A stretch of DNA of 64,000 nucleotides, taken from the NCBI GenBank assembly GCA_021464525.1, contig JADRCO010000043.1:1-64000 (forward strand). Reading direction: 5' to 3'. The DNA comes from Rhizophagus sp. LPA8_4_AMF. Its lineage: Eukaryota; Glomeromycota; Glomeromycetes; Glomerales; Glomeraceae. Both the position numbers and the translations under genes were made by a program. The notes beneath the pieces were generated by a model. The model ran no database searches, was not told the DNA's origin, and saw nothing but the letters and a program-made list of their open reading frames with translations. This document shows, one piece after another, positions 36,101 to 47,376 of the stretch (position 1 is its first letter; each line of letters begins with the position of its first letter).

Positions 36101-39100
36101 AGAGATTGAAAAGATAGAAAATGATGCTGAAAGAATAAGTCATTTTTTAATTAGGAAATCGATGGGATGGAATGAAATAAGTAATTATTTAAAGGAACAC
36201 CAAACCGAATTTTTTAATAAGTTCAATAATGTATCTGAACAAGATATACCAAGTTGGGTTTTAAATATTAATGGAGAAGGAGGATTTCAGACCTTTAATA
36301 AAAAATACCCATTTGATGAATGGTTAAAAGGAGCGGACATTACAACAATTAATAAAAGAAAAAAGCTTGTGTTAAATCCACCAAAGAGTAGTAAGAAAAA
36401 AGACAAGATAGGAACAAATCAAAATATATATGAATTATTAAATAAGGAAGAGACTAAAAATGAAACGGGCACAAGCAGCAATGAATCACAAATTGATAAT
36501 GATACGATAAGTTGGATTAAAAATTATAAAGAACCAATGACAGATCGGCCTTTGGAAGAACTATTAAATGATCATTCAATTTGGAGAATGTCGATAGTAG
36601 AAAGAAAAAAACTTCATGATCAATGGCGTACAAATATCTATAAAGGAAATGTTGAAAAATTGTCGAAATTACAAAAATATAATGAAGAAAAACGAAAAGA
36701 AGTAAATGATATTTATGATGAAGGACGTCGTCAAGTATTATTAAGTAGTGATGTAATCGGTATGACTACAAATGGTGCAGCTAAATTTCAAAATTTAATT
36801 AGGTCAATCGGTCCCAGAATTATCATTTGTGAAGAGGCAGGAGAAGTATTAGAAGCTCACATTCTTTGTGCGTTAACTCGATTAACTCAGCATTTAATAT
36901 TGATCGGTGATCACAATCAACTTCGACCTCACATTGCAACGTATTCTCTTAGTATGGATTCAACAACAGGAAAGAATTATCAATTGGATAAATCATTATT
37001 TGAAAGATTAGTTAAGGGTGATAAAGCAGTTAAAATTGAGAAGTCACAACTTTTAACTCAGAGACGTATGAGAAGAGAAGTTTCTGATTTAATTAGATAT
37101 ACACTTTATCCAAATTTAATTGATGGTGATAATACTACAAAATACGAGAATGTACGTGGAGCTCAACACAACGTTTATTTTATCGATCATAGAAATCCAG
37201 AAGATAGTACAGGTGGAGAGTATGCAATAAAATCACATGTAAACAGATACGAGGTTGAAATGGTTGTTGAGATGGTAAAATATTTCGTTAGGAATGGCTA
37301 TACTAAACCCGATGATATAGCTGTAATTACTCCTTATTTAGGACAAATGATTAAAATTAGAGATGCTTTAGCTAAATCATTTGTCGTTGTTATTGATGAA
37401 AGAGATGAACAGAATATTACTGAAATGGAAGAACGACAAGAAGAACAAGGTGGAACAAATAATAATATAAATGATGATCATGGTATAAGAGATACATCAA
37501 AAAAATCCTTAAATCAGCAAGTTACTTTAAGAACTGTCGATAATTTTCAAGGTGAAGAAGCAAATATTATTATTGTTTCGTTAGTTCGTAATTTCTCTAA
37601 TTTACCAAGTGGATATGATTCTATTGGATTTCTCAAAAGTACTAATAGAAGCAACGTACTATTGTCACGTGCTCGTAAAGGAATGTATCTCATTGGTAAT
37701 TCTGATTTAATGGCAATGAAATCTAAAGATATGTGGGCTCCGGTAATTAGTATTTTACATGAACGTAATCAAGTTGGTTTTGGTATGCCAATTGTATGCA
37801 ATAACCATCCAGATTACAAGAATATTATCGTTGAGCCTGATCAATTTGAAAAAGTTAGTCCAGATGGTGGATGCAACAAAAATTGTAACACGCCACTTCC
37901 TTGTGAACACATGTGTAAATTTAAATGTCATATAGATAATCCTGAACACATTGGTATCAAATGTAATGAGCGTTGTTTAAAAATAAATCCAGAATGTAAT
38001 CATCAATGTCAAAAACGTTGTTTTGAAAATTGTGGAGGTTGTGAATTTCTTGTTGGAAATATCATATTACCTAGTTGTGGTCATGAATTAAAAAATGCTA
38101 AATGTTGGCAAGATCGAGCTAAAGATTCAATTAAATGTAAAATCTTAGTTCCTAAGAAATTACTGTATTGTGAACACCATAAAAATATTTACGTGAGTAT
38201 TTTTTTTATTTATACATATGGTGTCGTTATTTTTGTTTATATTACAGTAACTATAACATTACATATAGTGCTCTGATCCTATTAGTACTAATGAAAAATG
38301 TATAGAAAAATGCAGAAAACAATTGGAATGTGGCCATGAATGTTTAAGCGAATGTGGTAAATGTCAAAATCGATCTAAACAAAAAGAAACAAATCCAACT
38401 GTCCCCATTGAACGAACACAACATGAAAAATGTCAAACTGTATGCGATAAATTATTATTTTGTGGACATAAATGTAAAAGTCATTGTCATAAAGGAAAAG
38501 AATGTCCACCATGTAAGGATGATTGTACAGTAATATGTAGGCATACATCATGTAATAAGCGTTGTTTAGAACCTTGTGCTGTATGTGCAGAAAATTGTTC
38601 ATGGGAATGTGAACATCAAGGAAGATGTGAATTAAGTTGTGGATTTCCTTGTTATAGATTACCTTGTAATGAAAGATGCAATAAAACATTAGAATGTGGA
38701 CATAATTGTGCCGGAGTTTGTGGTGAGATTTGTCCTTCAAAAGACTTTTGTGTTGATTGTGCCCCCGAAGAAGTTAAAAATCAAGGTAAGACATCAAGTT
38801 ATCTCGGAAATTTCAATTTCTTTTATATTAAAATAATTTTCTTTTTAAAAAAGTGTCAGATATAAATACCAAAAGTACGTTTAGTGAAATAGAATGGAAT
38901 GAAAAAAGAATGATTGTTCTTACTTGTAGACATGTATATACTATGGAAACTATGGATATGATTATGGAAATGAAAAATTATTATGAAGGTTCAATTAAAG
39001 AAGGATGGACATCAGTTAAAATACTTCCAGCTTTACTAATGAATACGAAGGCGTGTCCAACATGTAGAACACCAATTAAAAATGTCAAGAGATATGGAAG

Positions 39101-40574
39101 AATTATTAATAAATATACATTAGATATGCAAAACAAAAAATTCTTATTGAAATATGGTTCCCAAATAAAAGAAATTATCACGCAAATTATTACACTTAGA
39201 GATGAAATGATCATTAAGAGAAATGAATTAAAAGATGCTTTACCCAAACACGAATCAAGGCCAATGAGAGTTGTGCTTGAAGTACGTAACAAAGTTGTAA
39301 ACAAAAGATTGCCTGAAATCATATCTCATACATATTTTGAGAATATTGGAATGTACCATGGGTTTGATAGACAAAGCAAGAAAGCTTGGGTTGCTCATGT
39401 TAATAAATTATTAGTAAATTATCAGAAATTAGTTTTAATAGCTGAAGCTACAAAATTTCCACCACATAAAAAAGCTTTCGATGTTGCTGTTTCAAGTTTG
39501 TAAGTATAATGCAAAATGAATTTTTTTTTGAAGATTTCATTTTCATCAATTAAATTTAAAAAATTATTTCTAGATATCAAGATAAATTAGACACTTCGGG
39601 ATCTTCTCTTCCGGTTATGAATACTTTGAGTTCCATTTCTTCTGAAACTTTTCAGGAAATGCTTTCACGAGTAGGAATTTCAATACCACAAATTGATCAA
39701 AGAATTTATTTAGATACATTTTTTGAAATCGTAAATATACAAAAAATTTTACACCGTGAAATTTTATTCATAATTCAAGAATTATCAAAAGAATCAACAC
39801 CCACTGCTACAATTATCGAAAATACCTTAAGTATTAAAGATGTTTGGAAGAAATTTATCGAAAGATTACAACTTTCTATTAACGATAATTTAAATTCAAT
39901 AGGAGAAATAGCAGAATCTACTCATCATGGTAGACATTTACTTTTGGTTAATGTTGAAATACTAGAATTTGACCTTATATTACTCACATATCAGTTAAGA
40001 TTCCCATCTAATGAAAGTACCGATTTTGATGATACTAAATCACTTCGAGAAAGAATTATAGAAAAATGTGAGGATATTAAAAAGCGTATTGTAAATATAA
40101 TTGAAAGTCAAGGATATAAAAATTCTGAAGAGGAATTTAAGAGTGATATCCACGCGAGACTAGTAAATTTATTAGAAAATTGTAATGAAATTGAAAATTG
40201 GGATGTGAATTCAAGTGACACTTTATATATTGAAGAAGAAATTCATCAAGCTATAAAAACTGAATTTAAAAGTTCAGGTACGTATCTAATTTACTTTTTA
40301 TAAGAGATTAATAATGTTAATAATAAATTTTAATTGGCATCGTTGTCATCATTATTTTTCTATTATTAGAACATTGGTATGAGTGTCCAAATGGTCATCC
40401 AGTAAGTAATTTTCAATAATACACGATTACATATCATGTTTGTTTGTTTATATAATTGACATTTTAATTTTTTTTTAGTATACGATTGAAAAATGTGATG
40501 GAGCTATGCAAATGAATAAATGTCCTGATTGCAATGAGCAAATTGATGGAGAAGGTCATCAGTTAATTGAGTAA
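33117..40574 (+). CDS. ZNFX1-like SF1 helicase, copy 3 (full length)
   Basis: Eleven exons: 33117-33731, 33797-33924, 34000-35552, 35619-35666, 35738-35874, 35955-38192, 38269-38785, 38854-39499, 39574-40277, 40370-40401 and 40479-40574. They give 2237 residues, all phases agreeing. The protein has a Gly/Asn/Arg-rich start, an N-terminal helical region, the ZNFX1 signature LLDTQFRLLREDLLNPIRGG, Walker A GPPGTGKT (782-789), CEEAGE (about 1119), GDHNQLRP (1145), QGEEAN (about 1359) and LLSRARKGM (about 1396). NFX1-type Cys/His repeats follow, then a RING-like module (LTCRHVYTM.. CPTCRTPIK), a helical region, and the C-terminal HWYECPNGHPYTIEKC..CPDC, an RZ-type zinc finger as in ZNFX1 and RNF213. 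The intact architecture suggests a working RNA-surveillance helicase. The acceptor for exon 3 must be TAATAG|TTTAG, not the nearer TTTAG|, to keep the frame. Confidence 0.93.
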
Positions 40575-41770
40575 ATTCAGAATTTTGTTTTATGTGACGG
40601 CCGATTTTACAATGTAATGCTACTGTATTTATTTATTTATATAGTATTATTTTATTTTATACAAACAAATTAAATAAATGATTTTACTTATTTTGTTATT
40701 GCTGTATTCCTATAAATTATGATAAAACCTTGCGATAAAAAATAATAATTTATACTGTGGATAAAAGGATTAAAATTAATAAAATTAATGATTGTATTAG
40801 AACTAAAAATTTAAAATATATAAAGCTTATTTATAGTATAGTACGATTAAAAAGATATCGATATAGAAAGCGCAAATAATTCTAAGACTATCCACTCTCC
40901 TAAGTCCGGAATTTAACCAAATTCCAAGTTTATTGCAACCAAACTGAAAATAGAACTAAGCTGCAAAAATATCTCATTGATATTTAAATTTATTTAATTT
41001 ATGCTTATTTTTAAAGATTAATTGATATTCGAAAAAAAATCACATGGTTCTATAACGATAAAGCCTTTTAATATAGCACCCCTCCGATAAATTTCTTGTT
41101 TTTAATACTTTTTAATTATAACTATTTTTTTTTTAATGTCATCTGGCATTAAACTGTTTCCACTAATATCTTCTTCAAAGATGGTTTTATTTCTTTTTTT
41201 TTACAAACAAAATTGTATAAATTTTTCAAAAAAAGTAAATACTTATAATAAATACTATTTGAAAACAATTTGAATCTTACATTTTTTCCTGTAATGCGCA
41301 CATACTGTATATATTTTAATATATATAATTTTTTTTTTACGAATGATTCTATTTTTTAAGAAACAAAACAATAAATAATTCTTAATATAAAAAAAATAAA
41401 GATTTTTTTATAGAAGGATAGGAAAGAAACGAAAGTATGAAAGATAAAGATTATTATATTTATAGTAAAAATTTCAGTTTTTTAGATGTTAATATGATGA
41501 AATTTCAAACAATCACATTGGCAAAAAATATATATAGCTAAAACTAAAATAATAAATATAAAAATTTTGAAGCTTTGCTGTCATGTTCAAAAATTTTTTC
41601 TTTTTAAGTATTAAACACCCTGCTCCTACAAGATCATAGTCTCCTTCAATAATTTTATCATATTCTCCTTTTTATTCAATTGGAAATGTTTCAAATTAAT
41701 GAATTTATACGATCCTTGATGTTCTTATTTTACCTAAAATTCATTTGTGAAAACTTGTTCGCCTGGTATA

Positions 41771-41955
41771 CAGTCAAAACTGGTTATAACGAACTTCTTT
41801 ATAGCGAACACTGGATATAAAGAACTTAAAAATTTTAAATTTTAATAATAATTCGTTATAAAAAGTGTATGGTTCATATAGAAAACATAGTAATTTGTAT
41901 AACGAACTTTTTTTTTTCTACAGAACCGTTGGTTCGTTATAGAGAGTGTTGACTG
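41771..41955. mobile_element. pogo/Tigger-like MITE, 185 bp
   Basis: The termini are CAGTCAAAACTGGTTATAACG and, inverted, CAGTCAACACTCTCTATAACG, flanked by TA on both sides (41769-41770, 41956-41957). CAGT..(C/T)TATAACGAAC termini with TA duplications are typical of pogo/Tigger members of the Tc1/mariner group. The interior is AT-rich and holds two more TTCGTTATA words. No transposase. Confidence 0.8.
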
Positions 41956-42459
41956 TACACCTGTTAATATACAGATATACATATAATAATACCCCTATTC
42001 TAAAATAAACTTCTACTTAAACTAAATTAATTGTACCCGAAGTCATCATCACCCTGGTGGTGGTCATCCTAATAGATGCATTTTGTTGCTGCATTAATCA
42101 ATAATGTAAATAAAAATCAATTTCCATTTTGGTATATTAAAAGCAACAGTAATGTAAAAAAATTGAAACTTCATTTACCAGATCCTTATCTAAATCTTGA
42201 CTCCATTATTTACGAGATTTAAAATCTCAATTTTCATCACTTGGATTGCAGCTTCATTTTTTAGATTTTGCTGTCTCTATAAATAATATATTATTTAATA
42301 AATTTTAATAAAGTATGTATAATTCATTAAGTTCATATTTTGTACTCACCAATTCGATCTCTTTTATGACTTCATTCCAATAATTTTCAAACTCTCCTAT
42401 TCCGATGACACCTATTAGGAAAGTATTGATTATTAGTGATATGCAAACTTTTTATTTAG

Positions 42460-42642
42460 GATAAAGGTAAGGTGCATAATTGATTCCTGATAACAGAACT
42501 TTACCAATGACAAAGTTATGGTGCCCAAATGGGTTATTTGCATAATGTTAAGTTAATATAATTACTTAAAACCAGCAATCAAAAGCCAGTAATTCTCCTG
42601 GTTACCCACCCTTTGCAAAATAAAAAAAATGCACCTTATCCT
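42460..42642. mobile_element. Small MITE with GGATAAGGTGCAT ends
   Basis: GGATAAAGGTAAGGTGCAT at the left is mirrored by ATGCACCTTATCC at the right. The interior is non-coding. The arms are short, so the call is moderate. Confidence 0.5.
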
Positions 42643-43564
42643 CCAAACTCATATTACCTTACACTGCTCTGCAATGTAAGTACTCCTAAAATTACTATTA
42701 ATTTTCCTGCCACACTCGTCCAAATGAAACTTTACTACACCTAGCAATACTCCAATACCCTAGTATATTCCTATTTCTCCTTTCATTAATCAAGAATCTT
42801 GTCTCCGTATTATTCCACATTTTGAATAAATTCAATTATAATCAAATAAATTTTTTAAATTTTTTTAAGTAAATGAAAAATTTTACATGAATGAATAAAT
42901 GAAATTTTACACTTTCTTCAACTAATTTTTAGGCTTTTGGTAGAATTGATAAGACCAACTTTCGTTGAGGTTCCTCCATTGAGCTGGAAAGTCAACTGAG
43001 TTAACAACATCATGATTTCAGAGCAGGAATCGCAATAAGACCAGGTTTTCTTCTCCTTTAAGTAGTTTTTGATGACAAAAAAAAGTTGGTTGAAAGTGAA
43101 TTTACTATGGGATAGCAAGTTATAAGGTTTAACTACAGAAATAGTGACATTTCATAATTTCTACAGGTTTAGACATTTTATTATATTGAAGTATTGATAA
43201 AAAATTTAAAATTTTATGTATTTTATGTTGTGAAATTTATGTTGAGAAGGAGAAGAAATATTAGAAATATTGGTGCCTTTATATATTATTCGATCTATAA
43301 CTACTACAATATGTACAATATTGGAATAGATATTTATCCTATAACTAAATTATTATAATTATAAGGTAGTATTGTGAATCAATTTCTAACAATAATATAA
43401 AAGAAAGCAATAATATCTGCATTAGCCGATAAGTATAGATATTGTACGGTTATATTTACATTTACGTTACCCAAAATTTTTTATGGGTTTGTTATGTGAT
43501 GTCCAAATTATCACTATGGTAAAAGGACATTGGTGCCCAAATAATGGTACATTTAGCATAATTA

Positions 43565-43730
43565 TTATTTGGACACCAATGTCCATTTAACCATAGTGGT
43601 TATTTGGATATCAATGTTCATCTAACCAAAGTAGTTATTTGGATATCAATGTTCATTTAACCATAGTGGTTATTTTGATACAATGTTCACTTAAACATAG
43701 TGGTTATTCGGACATTAATGTCCATTTATA
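43565..43730. repeat. 35-bp tandem repeat, about five copies
   Basis: The unit TTATTTGGATATCAATGTTC plus ATTTAACCATAGTGG recurs about five times head to tail with a few changes each. An inverted, more diverged copy (CACTATGG..GGACATTGGTG..CCAAATAA) lies just upstream at about 43510-43550, so the array sits inside a foldback element. No cas-like genes or variable spacers, so not a CRISPR array. Confidence 0.75.
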
Positions 43731-43977
43731 TAAGACAATCGGTCATATAAAAAAAAATCAATCGTAAAAAATTTGATGATCCCGGATGAATCCGGTTCAA
43801 AACTGTGGATTTTCGGTTTAATCCGTTAAGCACTAGAAATCTTGGATCAACGTAAACAAAATTTACAGTAATGGAATTTTAATTCCTTTTCTGTCTTCAT
43901 TGATCAGAAAAATATAGTGCCAATAAACCCAACGATTTTTTTCAACCCATTTATTTCTAGTAGAATATACATTCCTA

Positions 43978-45480
43978 ATGTTTAAACTTAAGTCCTTATT
44001 TAATAAATTAATATCTTTGATAATGATAAAAATTGTTCTTACTGTAATAAATCATTTGCTGAAGAATTATGGTGTAAAGAATGTGATCCTCGTTGCATAA
44101 TTGAAGGATGGACCAGCGGAAATAATGACATTGATAGATTTATCAAAGATACAATTTATAATGAACGAGATACTTTTCATTTTGCTACATTTCTTGAATG
44201 AGTACATTTAATAGATTTAAAAATGTAAAACAAATCGGTGTAGGTGGATTTTCAAAAGTGTATTCTGCAATATGGATTGATGGTAAAGCGGAATATACAA
44301 TACAAGATGATTTAAGTTGGAAAAAAAGAAGAAACTACCCCTATCAAAGTTGCATTGAAAAAGTTAAATGAATCATAGAATATGTTAGCTGAATATTTAA
44401 ACGAGGTATGGTTTATACTAAGGCTTACATATTTAAATTAATATTTAATGATAATAATTAAAATTTTCTATAATTAATTTTAATGTAAATAATAGCTTAA
44501 AATTCATTGGAATTTTTTTAAATCAATTAAAGAGACTTCATTAAAATTTTATGGAATGACTAAAGATTCTGAAACTGAAGAATTTATGATGATTTTAGAA
44601 TTTGCGGATGAAGGAAATTTGAGAAGATTTCTTTCATCCAATTTCAATGATACCTTTTGGGAAAGTAAAATTATTTATTTGGTGAATTTTGCATATAACC
44701 TTAAAACTTTACATGAATTAGGACATTTTCATAAAGATTTTCATAGTGGAAATATATTAATAGGTGGTGAACGTGCTCATATTGCAGATTTTGGATTATC
44801 TGAGCCATCAAATAAACAAAAATCAGATGATAAAATATATGGATTATTACCATATATTGCCCCAGAAGTTTTGAATGGAGAACCATATTCATTATCTTAG
44901 TGTTGGTGTAATTATGACAGAATTATCATCCGGAAAACCACCTTTTTATAAAAGAAAACATGATAATACCTTAGCATTAGAAATATGTAATGGACTCAGA
45001 CCAGAATTTGGAAAGGGGACTCCTAAAATTTATAAGAAACTAGCTTATAAATGTATGAATGCTAATTCAAATCAAAGACCAACAGCTCAAGAATTATACG
45101 AAATACTATTTTTTTGGCATCGTTCTTTTGATGAATATTATTATGAAAAAGAAAAGTTTGGTTATCAAAGAAAAGAAATTATGCCTATATTTGAAGAAGC
45201 TGATAAAGAAATACTAAATATTTTAATTTCATATGAGAAATATCTTGATGCTATATATACTAGTAGGATATTATATTTAGTAATTTAACAAAACCTGTTA
45301 ATTCATTTATTATTACATCATACATTGATGACGAAGAAAATAATAATAAAAGTATTATATTAAAAAATTTATAATCAAATATTTAATTCCATAATTGATA
45401 ATTTTATTTTTTATAGATGACCAAAATTCTTAATTATTTGACTTAGAGGTCGCTGACGCTAGCTCATTACAATCAAAAAG
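43978..45480 (+). pseudogene. Broken paralogue of the kinase at 10984-12611
   Basis: This is a host kinase pseudogene. MFKLKSLFNKL, the CSYC..CKEC pair, the glycine loop, VALK, HKDFHSGN, IADFGLSE and APE regions all match the intact kinase in order, and the C-terminal third is nearly identical. Lesions: the Asn-rich segment near the start is lost with a frameshift; a Trp codon is now TGA just before VHLIDLK (about 44200), followed by a one-base deletion; a TAG falls in the LNES.NMLAEYL segment (about 44377); and the segment after YSLS (about 44897) has lost the SDIYSF block and shifted frame. The intron after EYLNE (GAG|GTATGG) is still recognisable. It lies downstream of helicase copy 3 on the same strand. 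Confidence 0.88.
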
Positions 45481-45489
45481 TAAGTAAGG

Positions 45490-47376
45490 TGATAATATAA
45501 TTTATTAGCGATCATGTGTTATTTTTTGTGGTAAATCTTTTTTTTTATTATTTTTTTTTAGGATTAATTTAGTTTATTTACGAACTTTTGAACATCAGAT
45601 ATTTTTTAAATCATTCGTGGCTACGTGGTATGTGGTCTTCGACGTGTCTCGTCAGTCTCGAGTTGCAACCACTGACTCGAAGTTATCTAAATGAATGGTG
45701 GCAGTCTGTGCGTGATACTCCAATGAAAAAAAGAAATTTTGGTTAAATCGTTTTCTATTAGTTTATCTTCAACGTTGGTACTATAATTATAAACACTAAT
45801 ATTAACATGATACCATATTTTACCAAAAATAAGCAATCACCAAAAATAAGCAACATGGCCCGCATTATAACAAATTTTGGCCCGCATTATCAAAACTTGG
45901 CTGGCATTATGTGCAAAAATTTGTTGCTTATTTTTAGTAAAATACGGTAATATTAAATAAAATTGTTTTCAATCATAGTCAATGGACATATTGGTACATT
46001 TATTATCAAGTGACCAAACCAATACCAAAATAGGATGCTTTGAAGATTCCCATTCATTTTTAAGCTTGTAATTAAATTTTTATTGTGAATATAAATAATA
46101 TTTACATGATATAATAAATACCGTTCAAATATTTTGAGGTTTCAAATATTGAAATTTTCGTTGAACTTCGGGCGTAGGATTGTCCCGATTTTTGACTTTT
46201 TGGACGCAATAATTTCTGGGTAACAACAATTTTTCATAATTACAAATTTGAGGGTATAATTTTTGTTAACATGAGACATTTTTGATGATCATGCATTAAA
46301 TAAAATATATGGTTTATAATCATAAATCATTTTATAATATTACCAATCTAATTATATAAGCAATTTGTAAAACGATTATTACAATTAGAACCCTAATTTT
46401 TGGCGTTACAACTACCAATTTTACCCCTATTAGCAATAAAATTTTCTAACCATTAAAGAACTGAAATTAGTAATGATTATTTCTTAATTTGTAGTAAAGT
46501 CAAAGTTCAATTAATTGTTTATATATAGTAAAAACAAAAAAGAAACCCAAATAATAAACAATATCTTTGTATAAAACCCATTGTTAATGTGGCACAACTT
46601 GTACGTAAAGTTTAATAATTTAATTATTTTTATCGCTATTTTGGTAAACAAATTGATCTACTTACTATATTTGTGAACAATAACGAGACTTTTTAACGTC
46701 TCCCCTTTTTTAAAAAAGTATTAATTAATAATGTTTTTAGAATATCAATAACTAATAATTAATTAATTTGTTACACATGAAATGAAAAAAAATTATTTTA
46801 ATTTGAGATCATTCCGAATTTTCTAAAATGGATTTTCCAAAACTTGAGAAAAATTAATTTAATTAACCTTTGACTTTCTTTGTGGAGAAAAAAAAATTTG
46901 CGAGTTTTTTTCTTCATTTTTTGTCAAAAATTTTTAAGGCTAAAATTTATGTGATACAAAAATTTGGTGGCTTTTTTTTCATTGATAGTAAAATTACCAT
47001 AAAAAAATTCTAAGTTAATGTGGCATTACTGTTACACAACATCCTACTACGTATTAAATTAAAACGTCTGTTTTTCACACCTGAAATTTACATTTTAGGT
47101 GACCACTGAAAGAATATTATATGCATGTAATACGTAAACCTTACTTTTATTTACATGTCAATTTATATATTATCTGTTATAAATAAATAAAAAAAAAAAA
47201 GCATTTATAGGACTCATCAATTTCTTTTTTTTTTTTTCTTTCTCTCTCGATTTTTTTTAAAAGAAAATAACGTTTTCTTGAATACTTTTTTTTAAAAAAA
47301 AAACTTCTTTCTTTTTTTACGACAATATCAGATAACTCCAAAAATACAATCAATTTTCGTTAATAAGCTTGTTATT
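45490..47376. other. Intergenic upstream of helicase copy 4
   Basis: AT-rich, with one MITE listed separately and poly-T/poly-A runs close to the start of copy 4. No gene is seen. Confidence 0.4.
45811..45949. mobile_element. 139-bp MITE, TACCATATTTTAC ends
   Basis: TACCATATTTTACCAAAAAT at the left is matched in inverted form at the right (TACCGTATTTTACTAAAAAT). AAGCAA follows in both arms. Reading the termini as CCATATTTTA leaves TA on each side, a Tc1/mariner-like duplication. The interior has three GGC(C/T)(C/G)GCATTAT words. Confidence 0.7.

Larger units (their letters stand above)
40575..43977. other. Intergenic downstream of helicase copy 3
   Basis: Apart from the small elements listed separately, the stretch is AT-rich. 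The 66-codon minus frame at 43118-42918 is unremarkable. There is no RNA gene or protein signature. Confidence 0.4.

Noticed and set aside
38375-38740. 121-codon minus-strand frame inside helicase copy 3
   Set aside because: Antisense of the Cys-rich exon 7; the plus-strand coding is well supported by motifs and splice phases.
43565-43730. CRISPR-like array
   Set aside because: Units are contiguous without unique spacers, and the context is a eukaryotic nuclear genome.
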